A stretch of DNA of 51,012 nucleotides from Pseudomonadota bacterium (GTDB lineage: Bacteria; Pseudomonadota; Alphaproteobacteria; Acetobacterales; Acetobacteraceae), in NCBI GenBank assembly GCA_021818505.1, contig JAKADX010000031.1, forward strand, positions 1 through 51,012. The letters run 5' to 3'. Position 1 is the stretch's first letter. Each line of letters opens with the position of its first letter. Shown here piece by piece: positions 1 through 7,892 of the stretch. Both the position numbers and the translations under genes were made by a program. A model generated the notes under the pieces. The model was not told where the DNA came from, made no database searches, and saw only the letters and a list, made by a program, of their open reading frames with translations.

Positions 1-2
1 TG

Positions 3-1073
3 CTGGGCGGCATCGCGGCGGTGTTCGACATGCCGAACACCTCGCCCGCGATCACCGACGCCGCAAGCCTCGCGTGGAAGCAGGACTACGCGGAGCAAAA
101 CGCGTGGTGCGACATGGGGCTTTATGTCGGCGCCACGAAGAGCAACATCGCGTCGCTCGCCGAACTGGAAAGCGCGCGCGGCGTCTGTGGAATAAAAGTG
201 TTCGCGGGCAGCTCGACCGGCGATCTGCTGGTGGAGGATGACGAAAGTCTGGAGCGGGTGATGCGATCGGGGCGGCGGCGCATCGCCTATCACAGCGAGG
301 ACGAGTATCGCCTGCAGGCGCGGCGGGGGATGTTCGCTTCGGGCGGGCCGTATGCGCTGCACATGGAATGGCGCGACGTGGAATGCGCGTTCCTCGGCAC
401 GCGGCGGATTCTGGCGCTGGCACAAACGACGGGACGGCCGGCGCATATCCTGCACGTCTCGACGGCCGAGGAACTCGACTACGTGCGTGACTTTCGCGAC
501 GTCTGCACGGTCGAGGTGCTGCTGAACCATCTGACGCAGGTGGCGCCGGAGGCGTATGAGCGGCTCGGCGGCTTCGCGGTGATGAACCCGCCGATCCGCG
601 ACGCGCGGCATCGGGAGGCGGCGTGGGCCGCCGTGCGCGACGGCACGGTGGACACGATCGGCTCGGACCACGCGCCGCATTCGCGCGCGGCGAAGGAACG
701 GCCATGGCCCCAGTGTGCGGCGGGGCTGACCGGCGTGCAGACGCTGGTGCCGGTGATGCTGGATCATGTGAGCGCGGGGCGGCTGACGCTCCCGCGGCTC
801 GTCGATCTGCTGTGCGCGGGGCCGGCGCGGGTCTATGGCGTGGTCGGCAAGGGGCGGCTCGCCGCCGGCTATGATGCGGATTTCACGTTGGTCGATCTGC
901 GCGCGCGGCGAACCATCGAGGAAAGCTGGATCGCCTCGCCCTGCGGCTGGACGCCGTTCGCGGGGATGCAGGTGACAGGCTGGCCGGTTGCGACCATCGT
1001 ACGCGGGGCGGCGGTGATGCGCGAGGACCAAGTGATCGGGGCGCCGCGCGGGCGGCTGGTGCGGTTTCGCTGA
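3..1073 (+). CDS. pyrC: Dihydroorotase, 3' part (5' end outside window)
   Basis: The frame is open to the left edge, so the gene is 5'-truncated by the window; the reading frame continues upstream of the first possible start (GTG at 21). The protein belongs to the amidohydrolase superfamily, dihydroorotase branch, which interconverts carbamoyl-aspartate and dihydroorotate in pyrimidine synthesis. Visible signatures are DMPNT near the start of the visible part, GIKVFAGSSTG carrying the lysine that is carboxylated to bridge the metals, HILHVSTAEELD, MNPPIRD, and SDHAPH with the catalytic aspartate. The C-terminal GYDADFTLVDL and the WIASPCGWTPF stretch are typical of PyrC-like dihydroorotases. 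The N-terminal HxH metal motif lies outside the window. Allantoinase or dihydropyrimidinase is a less likely alternative. panE follows after 13 bp. Confidence 0.85.
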   Translation: MGGIAAVFDMPNTSPAITDAASLAWKQDYAEQNAWCDMGLYVGATKSNIASLAELESARGVCGIKVFAGSSTGDLLVEDDESLERVMRSGRRRIAYHSEDEYRLQARRGMFASGGPYALHMEWRDVECAFLGTRRILALAQTTGRPAHILHVSTAEELDYVRDFRDVCTVEVLLNHLTQVAPEAYERLGGFAVMNPPIRDARHREAAWAAVRDGTVDTIGSDHAPHSRAAKERPWPQCAAGLTGVQTLVPVMLDHVSAGRLTLPRLVDLLCAGPARVYGVVGKGRLAAGYDADFTLVDLRARRTIEESWIASPCGWTPFAGMQVTGWPVATIVRGAAVMREDQVIGAPRGRLVRFR

Positions 1074-1086
1074 CAGGGGTGACGCG

Positions 1087-2013
1087 ATGCGGATGCTGGT
1101 GGTCGGCGCGGGGGCGCTGGGCGGATATTTCGGGGCGCGGTTGGCGGAGGCCGGACGCGACGTCACGTTCCTCGTCCGGCCCGCGCGGGCGCGGCAACTG
1201 GCCGAACGCGGGCTGCGCGTCGTCAGTCCGCATGGCGATTTTTCGATCGTGCCACGTACCGTCGTCGCCGGCGAAATCGACGGGGCGTACGACCTCGTTC
1301 TTGTCGCGACGAAATCGTACGGACTCGCCGCCGCGATGGAGGATTTCGCGCCGGCGGTCGGGCCTCAGACCGCGATCCTGCCGACGCTGAACGGGATGCG
1401 GCATCTGGATGCGCTCGCCGCCCGGTTCGGGGCCGAGCATGTGCTGGGCGGCACCGTCGTCGTCATCGCAACACTTGGGGCCGAGGGCGAGGTGCGCCAG
1501 CTCATGCCGATGCAAGGCCTCACCTTCGGCGAGATCGCGGGCGGGAGCAGCGCGCGCGTGCGGGCGATCCTGGAGTTCATGCAGGATGCCAAAGTCGGTG
1601 CGCGCGCCAGCGACGACGTGATGCAGGACATGTGGGAGAAATGGGTGGTGCTGTCCACGCTGGCCGGCGCCACCTGTCTGATGCGCGGCACGATCGGCGA
1701 CATTCTCGCGGCCGGCGGGCGCGAGACCATCCTCGCGCTGCTGGAGGAGTCGCGCGCGACGGCCGCTTCGTGCGGCCGGGCGCCGCGTCCGGCTTTTCTG
1801 GAGTCGGCGACGAAGAGCCTGGTCACCGACGGCTCGCCCGCCGCCGCCTCGATGCTGCGCGACATGGAGGCGGGCCGGCCGACCGAGGCGGATCACGTGC
1901 TGGGCGACCTGATCACGCGCGCGGACCAGCACGGCGTGGCGACGCCGCTGCTGCGCCTCGCGTATCTTCATCTGCGCACCTACGCCGCACGCCGCGCGCG
2001 GGAGGGTTCCTGA
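1087..2013 (+). CDS. panE: 2-dehydropantoate 2-reductase family protein
   Basis: 308 aa. The N-terminus MRMLVVGAGALGGYFGARL is a Rossmann fold with the GxGxxG NADPH site of the PanE/ApbA family. These enzymes reduce ketopantoate to pantoate in coenzyme A synthesis, though many paralogues act on other 2-keto acids. The C-terminal helical domain contains the conserved stretch W-x-K-W-V-V-L-S-T-L-A-G-A around residue 185. Length matches the family. A GTGACGCG leader just before the ATG gives only a weak ribosome site. The stop codon touches the start of the following MFS gene, so the two are probably co-transcribed. Substrate is inferred from the family only; adjacency to an exporter leaves room for another 2-keto acid. 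Confidence 0.8.
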   Translation: MRMLVVGAGALGGYFGARLAEAGRDVTFLVRPARARQLAERGLRVVSPHGDFSIVPRTVVAGEIDGAYDLVLVATKSYGLAAAMEDFAPAVGPQTAILPTLNGMRHLDALAARFGAEHVLGGTVVVIATLGAEGEVRQLMPMQGLTFGEIAGGSSARVRAILEFMQDAKVGARASDDVMQDMWEKWVVLSTLAGATCLMRGTIGDILAAGGRETILALLEESRATAASCGRAPRPAFLESATKSLVTDGSPAAASMLRDMEAGRPTEADHVLGDLITRADQHGVATPLLRLAYLHLRTYAARRAREGS

Positions 2014-3191
2014 CCGGCCCGCTCGCCCACCCGCGCTGGCTGGTGGTGGGCGGGATCGGGGTCGGGCAGATCATCGCCTGGGGGTCGAGCTACTATCTAA
2101 TTGCGGTGCTGGCCGACCCGATCGCGCGCGCGACCGGCTGGAGCCTGCCCTGGGTGGTCGGCGGGGCGTCGCTGGGGTTTCTGGTTTCGGGGCTGGTGTC
2201 GCCGCGCGTGGGGCGGCTGATCGAGGCGCGGGGCGGGCGGCCGGCGCTGGCGGCGAGTGCGGCGCTGCTGGCGGCCGGGCTGGCGCTGATGGCCGCCGCG
2301 CCGTCGCTCTCGGTCTATTACGCCGCCTGGGCAATCGTTGGCGCGGGGATGGGCGCCGGGCTGTACGATCCGGCGTTCGCCACGCTCGGGCGGCTGTACG
2401 GCGCGCAGGCACGCGGGGCGATCACGCAGGTGACGCTGTTCGGCGGCTTCGCCAGCACCGTCTGCTGGCCGCTGACCGCGCTGATGCAGACGCATCTCGG
2501 CTGGCGCGGCGCCTGCCTGGGGCTGGCGGCGATCCTGCTGCTCGCGGTGCTGCCGCTCTATCTGCTGGTGCTGCCGGACGATCCGGCGCCGGCCGCGCCG
2601 CGCGACCACGCGCAGGCGGCCGAACCGCCGCCGCTGCCGCATCGGCGGCTGGCGCTCGCGCTGGTGGCGGCGAGCCTGACCATCGCCTCGGTGGTGATGA
2701 CGATGGTGGCGGTGCATCTGCTGACGCTGCTGCGCGACCGCGGCATCGGGCTGGCGCAGGCGGTGGCACTCGGCGCGCTGATCGGACCGGCGCAGGTCGG
2801 CGCGCGGCTGATCGAGATGGTCGCGGGGCGCGCCGCACATCCGGTGTGGACGATGCTGGTCTCCACGGTGACGGTGGCGCTGGGGCTGGCGCTGCTGGTG
2901 GCGGACGCACATGCGGCGGCGGCGGCGATCGTGCTGTACGGCGCGGGCAGCGGCATCCGCTCGATCGTGCGCGGCACGGTGCCGCTGGCGCTGTTCGGGC
3001 AGCGCGGCTACGCGACGCTGATGGGACGGCTGGCGATGCCCTCGCTGGTGGCGCAGGCGGCGGTGCCGGCACTGGGCGGGCTGCTGATCGCGCGCGTGGG
3101 CGAGCACGCGACGCTGCTGCTGGTCGGCGCGGCGGTGCTCAATGTCGTGCCGGCGGCGCTGCTGCTGCCGTTGCGGCGAACGCCGCGTTGA
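2010..3191 (+). CDS. MFS transporter
   Basis: About 393 aa and strongly hydrophobic, with roughly twelve predicted membrane segments, so an inner-membrane major facilitator transporter. The N-terminal region GVGQIIAWGSSYYLIAVLADP, the loop SPRVGRLIEARGGRP and GAGMGAGLYDPAF resemble MFS proteins of unknown or organic-acid/drug specificity. The start is uncertain: no ATG is in a sensible place. A GGAGGG lies just upstream of a CTG codon at 2010 that overlaps the panE stop; the nearest standard starts are GTG at 2043 and 2046, which would remove about eleven residues before the first membrane helix. The last 53 bp overlap the convergent gene on the other strand. The substrate cannot be named from sequence. 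Confidence 0.8.
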   Translation: MTGPLAHPRWLVVGGIGVGQIIAWGSSYYLIAVLADPIARATGWSLPWVVGGASLGFLVSGLVSPRVGRLIEARGGRPALAASAALLAAGLALMAAAPSLSVYYAAWAIVGAGMGAGLYDPAFATLGRLYGAQARGAITQVTLFGGFASTVCWPLTALMQTHLGWRGACLGLAAILLLAVLPLYLLVLPDDPAPAAPRDHAQAAEPPPLPHRRLALALVAASLTIASVVMTMVAVHLLTLLRDRGIGLAQAVALGALIGPAQVGARLIEMVAGRAAHPVWTMLVSTVTVALGLALLVADAHAAAAAIVLYGAGSGIRSIVRGTVPLALFGQRGYATLMGRLAMPSLVAQAAVPALGGLLIARVGEHATLLLVGAAVLNVVPAALLLPLRRTPR

Positions 3192-4248
3192 GGTCCGAGA
3201 CGGCGCCGCGCAGGTCGCCGTCGTGCAGCGCCTGCGCGACACGCTCGCTCGCCCAGGCCTGGAAGGGCATGTAGCCGGGGCCGCGCGGGCGCACATAGGA
3301 CCGCTCCAGCGTCCGCCGCGTGGCGCTGAAGAAGCCGAAGCAGGCGGCGTCCAGCGCCGCGTCGTGCCACGCGAGCCTATGCGCCGGCTGGCCGCCGGCT
3401 TGCGCGTAGGCGCCGGTCTGCGCCTCGGCCGAGGCGAACCACGCCGCCGCCGCGACGGCTGCCTCCGGTTCGCGCGAGAACGCCGAGACAGCGATCCCGG
3501 TGCCGCCGAGCGTGCCGCCGCGCGCGTCCGGCAGCGGCAGGTCGGCGAACGCGATGCGCCGCTCGCGAAATCCCGCCCGCGCGTAGCTGACATAGCCGTA
3601 GATCAGCGGCACGCAGGCGATGGCGGAGTCAGGGCGCGCCATCCGCTCGAACACCGCGATCGGGTCGAGCGCGAAGCAGGCCGGATCGAGATGCGCGGCG
3701 AGCGCGCGCAGCCGCTCCAGCACCGCCGCGCCGGCGGCCGGGTCGATCAGCCGGCCGGGTTCGGCCCCGCACGGATGCCCGGCATTGGCGGCGAGCGTGT
3801 AGAAGGCCATCAGCGCGTGCGGCGCGCGCAGCGGCACCAGCACGCGCCCCGCGCGCGCCAGCGCCTCCACCTCGGCCCACGCGGTCGGCGCGGCGTCCAG
3901 CAGGTCGGGCCGCCATGCGGACACCTGTGTCGCCGCGTCGATCGGCAGCGCCCAGAGTTGGCCGTCCCATTGATAGCTCGCGAGCGACGGGCCGATCGCG
4001 TCCTGGCCGGTCGCATCGAGCGGACGCAGGCAGCCATCGCGCGCCACCAGCCCGACATGCGGATGATCGATCACGATCAGGTCGTAGCGGCGCGCGAGGT
4101 CCTCGACCGGATAGGACTCGAAGTCCTGCAACGAGCGGCGTTCCCAGGCGATCTCGACGCCGCTGCGCGCGCGCCAGATGTCGCTGCACGCGACCAGCGG
4201 ATCGTAGCCGCGGGGATGGTCCCAGGTCATGCCGATGAGGCGGGTCAT
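3139..4248 (-). CDS. Solute-binding-protein-fold protein without signal peptide
   Basis: 369 aa. The fold resembles family 1 extracellular solute-binding proteins of sugar ABC transporters: an early GYDPLVACSDIWRARSG segment, RYDLIVIDHPHVG, a WALPIDAATQVSAWRPDLL segment, and GTGIAVSAFSREPEAAVAAAAWFAS near the C-terminus. The N-terminus MTRLIGMTWDHPRGYD has no hydrophobic signal, lipobox or twin arginine, and no transporter permease or ATPase adjoins it. I therefore infer a cytoplasmic or non-transport role, or a misassigned N-terminus; no in-frame extension with a signal is apparent. It lies 48 bp downstream of gmk on the same strand, and its 3' end overlaps the convergent MFS gene by 53 bp. 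Confidence 0.75.
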   Translation of the reverse strand: MTRLIGMTWDHPRGYDPLVACSDIWRARSGVEIAWERRSLQDFESYPVEDLARRYDLIVIDHPHVGLVARDGCLRPLDATGQDAIGPSLASYQWDGQLWALPIDAATQVSAWRPDLLDAAPTAWAEVEALARAGRVLVPLRAPHALMAFYTLAANAGHPCGAEPGRLIDPAAGAAVLERLRALAAHLDPACFALDPIAVFERMARPDSAIACVPLIYGYVSYARAGFRERRIAFADLPLPDARGGTLGGTGIAVSAFSREPEAAVAAAAWFASAEAQTGAYAQAGGQPAHRLAWHDAALDAACFGFFSATRRTLERSYVRPRGPGYMPFQAWASERVAQALHDGDLRGAVSDLNAAFAATAAAAPPARH

Positions 4249-4296
4249 GATGCACGCTCCTGCGCCGGGCGCCCGCGCCGCGGGGAGTCGGCGCCG

Positions 4297-4923
4297 TCAC
4301 CCCGCATGCAATTCGGCGAGGAAGCCGCCGAGGCCGGTGAGCCGGTGCGTCGCCAGCCGCGCCGCCGCCAGCACCGCGCGCGCGGCGGCAACCGAGTGAG
4401 CGAAATCGCGGTTGACCAGCACGTGGTCGAATTCCGGCGCGTGGCTCATCTCGTCGCGCGCCGCGTCCATGCGGCGGGCGATCTCCGCCTCGCCATCGGC
4501 GCCGCGGGAGCGCAGCCGCGCCTCCAGCTCCGCGAGGGAGGGCGGTAGCACGAACAGGCCGACGACGTCGCCGGGAAGCGCCGCGCGCAGCTTGCGGAAA
4601 CCCTGCCAGTCGATATCGAACAGCACGTCCTGCCCGCGCGCCAGCGCGGCTTCGACCGGCGCGCGCGGCGTGCCGTAGCCGCGGCCGAACACCTGCGCCC
4701 ATTCCAGCAGCTCGCCACGCGCCACCATTGCGGCGAACTCCTCCGCGCTGCGGAAATAGTAGTGCTCGCCTTCGACTTCGCCGGCGCGCGGGGCGCGCGT
4801 GGTGACGGAGACCGAGAGCAGCAGCGTCTGGTCCTCGGCCAGCAGCGCGCGCGTGATCGAGCTTTTGCCGGCGCCGGAGGGAGCGGCGATGACGAGGCAG
4901 ACTCCGCGTCGGGCGATGGTCAT
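4297..4923 (-). CDS. gmk: Guanylate kinase
   Basis: 208 aa. Phosphorylates GMP to GDP with ATP in the cytoplasm. The P-loop APSGAGKSS lies at residues 14-22, and SVTTRAPRAGEVEGEHYYF is the GMP-binding region with the conserved arginine, glutamate and tyrosines. IDWQG around residue 104 and the C-terminal VLVNRDF complete the family pattern. Length is normal (about 205 aa). The ATG overlaps the yicC stop as ATGA, so translation is probably coupled. An open frame continues far upstream opposite nothing but inside yicC in another frame; that extension is not coding. Gene order yicC-gmk is conserved widely in proteobacteria. Confidence 0.97.
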   Translation of the reverse strand: MTIARRGVCLVIAAPSGAGKSSITRALLAEDQTLLLSVSVTTRAPRAGEVEGEHYYFRSAEEFAAMVARGELLEWAQVFGRGYGTPRAPVEAALARGQDVLFDIDWQGFRKLRAALPGDVVGLFVLPPSLAELEARLRSRGADGEAEIARRMDAARDEMSHAPEFDHVLVNRDFAHSVAAARAVLAAARLATHRLTGLGGFLAELHAG

Positions 4924-5810
4924 TCGATGTTCTGCACCTGCTCGCGCAACTGTTCGATCGCGGATTTCAGCGCCAGCCCCGTCGCCGTCAGCGTGACCGA
5001 AGCGGATTTGCTGCACAGCGTGTTGGCTTCGCGGTTGAACTCCTGCACCAGGAAGTCGAGCCGCCGGCCGACCTGCGCGCCCTCCGCCAGCAGTGCGCGC
5101 GCGGCGGCGATGTGGCTCGCCAGCCGGTCGAGTTCCTCGCGCACGTCGGAGCGGGCGGCGAGCAGGGCCACTTCCTGCGCGATCCGCTCCTCCGGCAGCG
5201 ACGGGGACTCGTCGAGCAGTCCGCGCAGGTTCTCCATCAATCGCGCGCGGTGGGCGGCGGGCTGATCGGCGGCCTCGGCGGCGGCGCGGGTGTGCAGCGC
5301 CGCGATCTCGGCCAGCAGCGCGTCCAGCACCGAGGCCAGCCGCGCGCCCTCGCCGCGCCGCGCAGCGACCAGATCGGTGAGCGCGCCCGCAAAGCCGGCG
5401 CGGATTTCGGCCGTCTGCGCGTCGGTGATCGCGGCCTCGTCGGTCGGTGCGGCGCGCAGGATGCCGGGCAGCGCCAGCAGCGCATCGGCACGCGGCGGCG
5501 GTGCACCGGGAATGCGGGCGGCGAGCGCGGTTGCCAGCGCCAGCACCTGCTCCAGCGCCGCCGGGTCGGGCGCGAGGCGTGGGGCGTCCTCCCGCCGGAC
5601 GGCCAGGTTGGCGGTGACATTGCCGCGCTTGAGCGCGCGGCCGGCCTCCTCGCGCAGCGCGGGTTCCAGCGCGTCGAAGCCGGGCGGCAGGCGCAGGCGC
5701 AGATCGAGGCCGCGGCCGTTGACGCTGCGCAGCTCCCACGCCCAGGCCAGCCCGTCGCTGGTACCGGCGCTGCGGGCGAAGCCGGTCATGGAGGCAAGGG
5801 GCATGGTCAT
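4920..5810 (-). CDS. yicC: YicC/YloC family endoribonuclease
   Basis: 296 aa from the chosen start. The N-terminal SMTGFARS and the SVNGRGLDLRLRLP stretch are hallmarks of the YicC N-terminal domain; the C-terminal DUF1732 domain ends with GRRLDFLVQEFNREANTLCSK, the best-conserved part of the family. YicC proteins are reported to be endoribonucleases affecting RNA stability and stress growth. Three methionines are possible starts. The one ending at 5822 has its AGG adjacent to the ATG, too close for a ribosome site, whereas ATG at 5810 has AGGA about eleven bases upstream, so 5810 is preferred. The stop overlaps the gmk start. Confidence 0.92.
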   Translation of the reverse strand: MTMPLASMTGFARSAGTSDGLAWAWELRSVNGRGLDLRLRLPPGFDALEPALREEAGRALKRGNVTANLAVRREDAPRLAPDPAALEQVLALATALAARIPGAPPPRADALLALPGILRAAPTDEAAITDAQTAEIRAGFAGALTDLVAARRGEGARLASVLDALLAEIAALHTRAAAEAADQPAAHRARLMENLRGLLDESPSLPEERIAQEVALLAARSDVREELDRLASHIAAARALLAEGAQVGRRLDFLVQEFNREANTLCSKSASVTLTATGLALKSAIEQLREQVQNIE

Positions 5811-5878
5811 GCGAGACGGCATCCTGCTGGCGCGCGCCCTTCTAGCAGCGGTGCGGCGGCGCCGGAACCTGTCGCCGC

Positions 5879-7096
5879 TCAGAGGGGGCGTCGCTCCACG
5901 TTCGGCAGGAACACGGTCAGCAGGCCGATCGCCGGCAGGAAGGCGCAGATGCGGTACACCGTCTCGATGCTGGTCAGGTCGGCAAGCTCCCCAAGAGCCG
6001 CGGCGCCCAGGCCGCCCATGCCGAAGGCGAAGCCGAAGAACAGCCCGGAGATCGTGCCGACCCTTCCCGGCATGAGTTCCTGCGCATAGACCAGGATCGC
6101 CGGGAAGGCCGAGGACAGGATCAGCCCGATCGGCACCGCCAGGACCAGCGTGGCGGTCAGGCCGACATAGGGCAGCGCCAGCGTGAACGGCAGCACACCC
6201 AGGATCGACCCCCAGATCACGTAACGCCGGCCGATCCGGTCACCGAGCGGCCCGCCGAAGAACGTGCCGACCGCGGTCGCGGCGAGGAAGATGAACAGGT
6301 CGATCTGCGAATCGCGCACCGACACGCCGAACTTCTGCATCAGGTAGAAGGTGAAGTAGGAGCTGATGCCGGCGAGATAGAAGAATTTCGAGAAGATCAG
6401 CGCCAGCAGCACGCCGACCGAGGCGACCACCCGCCCGCGCGACAGGCCGGGCGCCACGGCGCCGGTCTGCGGGCGCGCGCGGCGGCCGCGCGCCGCCTGC
6501 CGGCGGACGAACCAGGTGCCCACGCCGGTCAGCACCGCCATGCCGAGCAGCGCGATCAGCGCGAACCACGCGACACTGCGCTGCCCGCCCGGCAGCACCA
6601 CGAAGGCGGCGAGCAGCGGCCCAAGCGCGGCGCCGGTGTTGCCGCCGACCTGAAATACCGACTGCGCCAGCCCGTGCCGGCCGCCGGAGGCGTAGCGCGC
6701 CATCCGCGACGCCTCCGGGTGGAACACCGCCGAGCCGAAGCCGATCATCGCCGCCGCCAGCAAGACCAGCGGCAGGCTGCCCGCGCGCGAGAGCAGCAGC
6801 AGGCCGCACAGCGTGCTCCCCATGCCCGCTGCCAGCGAGTACGGCATCGGCCGGCGATCCGTAACCAGCCCGACGATCGGCTGCATCAGCGAGGCGGTAA
6901 GCTGGAAGGCCAGCGTGATCAGCCCGACCTCGCTGAAGCTCAGGCCGAGATTGGATTTCAGCATGGGATACAGCGCCGGGATCAGCGACTGCATGGTGTC
7001 ATTGAGCAGATGCGAGAACGACAGGGCGCCGACGACCGCGAACACGGTGCCCTCGGCGGCGGCGATCCCGAGCGGGGCGGCGATTTGTTTCTGCAT
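5879..7096 (-). CDS. fsr: MFS transporter, fosmidomycin resistance (Fsr) type
   Basis: 405 aa, about twelve membrane segments. The N-terminal region ALSFSHLLNDTMQSLIPALYP and LGLSFSEVGLITLAFQ, followed by MQPIVGLVTDRRP, are characteristic of the Fsr family, which exports fosmidomycin, an inhibitor of DXP reductoisomerase in the MEP isoprenoid pathway. The natural substrate here is unknown. The start at 7096 has AGGA in front at good spacing; a TTG at 7147 is open too but falls within a likely -35 element (7119-7147), so it is rejected. The gene is divergent from the YfgM-bamB-der operon and stands 68 bp upstream of yicC on the same strand. Confidence 0.88.
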   Translation of the reverse strand: MQKQIAAPLGIAAAEGTVFAVVGALSFSHLLNDTMQSLIPALYPMLKSNLGLSFSEVGLITLAFQLTASLMQPIVGLVTDRRPMPYSLAAGMGSTLCGLLLLSRAGSLPLVLLAAAMIGFGSAVFHPEASRMARYASGGRHGLAQSVFQVGGNTGAALGPLLAAFVVLPGGQRSVAWFALIALLGMAVLTGVGTWFVRRQAARGRRARPQTGAVAPGLSRGRVVASVGVLLALIFSKFFYLAGISSYFTFYLMQKFGVSVRDSQIDLFIFLAATAVGTFFGGPLGDRIGRRYVIWGSILGVLPFTLALPYVGLTATLVLAVPIGLILSSAFPAILVYAQELMPGRVGTISGLFFGFAFGMGGLGAAALGELADLTSIETVYRICAFLPAIGLLTVFLPNVERRPL

Positions 7097-7118
7097 CAAT
7101 TGATCCTGCCGGCGTGTC

Positions 7119-7147
7119 AGTATCGCCAAAGCGAGGAAGTCGGCCAA
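7119..7147 (-). promoter_or_regulatory. Candidate sigma-70 promoter for fsr
   Basis: Read on the minus strand: TTGGCC (-35, 7142-7147), 17-bp spacer, GATACT (-10, 7119-7124). Transcription would begin near 7112, leaving a short leader that contains the AGGA ribosome site of the ATG at 7096. The match is good but not perfect, and the call rests on sequence alone. Confidence 0.42.
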
Positions 7148-7179
7148 CCGCCGTGGCGCAAGGCTGGGCTGCGCCCAAT

Positions 7180-7208
7180 TTGCCCGCTGGCCACCCGCCC
7201 GCTATCCT
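7180..7208 (+). promoter_or_regulatory. Candidate sigma-70 promoter for the YfgM-bamB-der operon
   Basis: TTGCCC (-35, 7180-7185), 17-bp spacer, TATCCT (-10, 7203-7208). Transcription would start near 7215, about 22 bases before the GTG start at 7237, leaving room for its CGAGGA ribosome site. It is back to back with the fsr promoter in the same 140-bp divergent gap. Confidence 0.5.
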
Positions 7209-7236
7209 TTGCTTCCCGTCCCCGCCGAGGATTGCC

Positions 7237-7890
7237 GTGCCCGACATTTTCGACGAAGTCGAGGAAGACCTACGCGCCGATCGCGCCCAGGCGTGGCTGA
7301 AACGCTATGGCGGGATGCTGGTGGGGGCAGCGGTCCTGGTGGTGGTCGCGGCGGGCGCCTGGCGTGCCTGGGAATGGCGCGAGCAGAAGCGCATCAATGC
7401 AGTGGCCGACAAATTCATGGCGGCGGTGCAGACCGCCGATGCGCTGAAGGGCCCGGCGCGCGCGGCAGCCGCCGACCAGTTCGCCGCCATCGCTGCCACC
7501 GCACCCGACGGCTATCGCACCCTGGCGCGACTGCGCGAGGCGGGGCTGAGGGCGCAGACCGGCGACCTCGCCGGGGCCAGCGCGCTGTGGGACAAGGTGG
7601 CCGGCGACGACGCCGCCGATCCGCTGCTGCGCGACGCCGCCAGCCTGCAATGGGCGATGCACCACGTCGACCAGGGCGATCCGGCCCAGGTTGCGGCGCG
7701 ACTGAGCAAGCTGACGCCGGCCGACAATCCGTTCCATCCGCTGGCCAATGAGACGCTCGCGATGCTCGATCTGCGCCAGGGCAAGACCGCGGCGGCGCGC
7801 GCGGCGCTGACCGCGCTGGCACAGGATCTGACGGCGCCGGCCGGGGTGCGCCAGCGGGCGCAGGGATTGCTGGCGCGGATCGGCTCCTGA
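7237..7890 (+). CDS. YfgM-like tetratricopeptide membrane protein
   Basis: 217 aa from a GTG start preceded by CGAGGA. An acidic N-terminus (DIFDEVEEDLRADRAQAWLKRYG) leads into a single membrane helix at about residues 25-42 (MLVGAAVLVVVAAGAW), followed by a periplasmic alanine-rich TPR-like domain with repeats such as AADQFAAIAATAPDGYRTLARLREAGL and HPLANETLAMLDLRQGKTAAARAAL. This is the TPR_21/YfgM architecture, an ancillary factor of the Sec translocon and periplasmic chaperone network in E. coli. It sits directly before bamB and der, the conserved neighbourhood for this family. An upstream frame extension to 7114 lacks a ribosome site and crosses the promoter. Confidence 0.85.
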   Translation: MPDIFDEVEEDLRADRAQAWLKRYGGMLVGAAVLVVVAAGAWRAWEWREQKRINAVADKFMAAVQTADALKGPARAAAADQFAAIAATAPDGYRTLARLREAGLRAQTGDLAGASALWDKVAGDDAADPLLRDAASLQWAMHHVDQGDPAQVAARLSKLTPADNPFHPLANETLAMLDLRQGKTAAARAALTALAQDLTAPAGVRQRAQGLLARIGS

Positions 7891-7892
7891 CC

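Noticed and set aside
2097-3593. 498-codon open frame on the minus strand across the MFS and solute-binding genes
   Set aside because: Low-complexity, arginine/glutamine-rich, antisense to a good MFS gene, with no recognisable domain.
4297-5739. Possible fusion of gmk with a long upstream segment
   Set aside because: The extra 272 residues are an off-frame reading of yicC; gmk has its own ATG overlapping the yicC stop.
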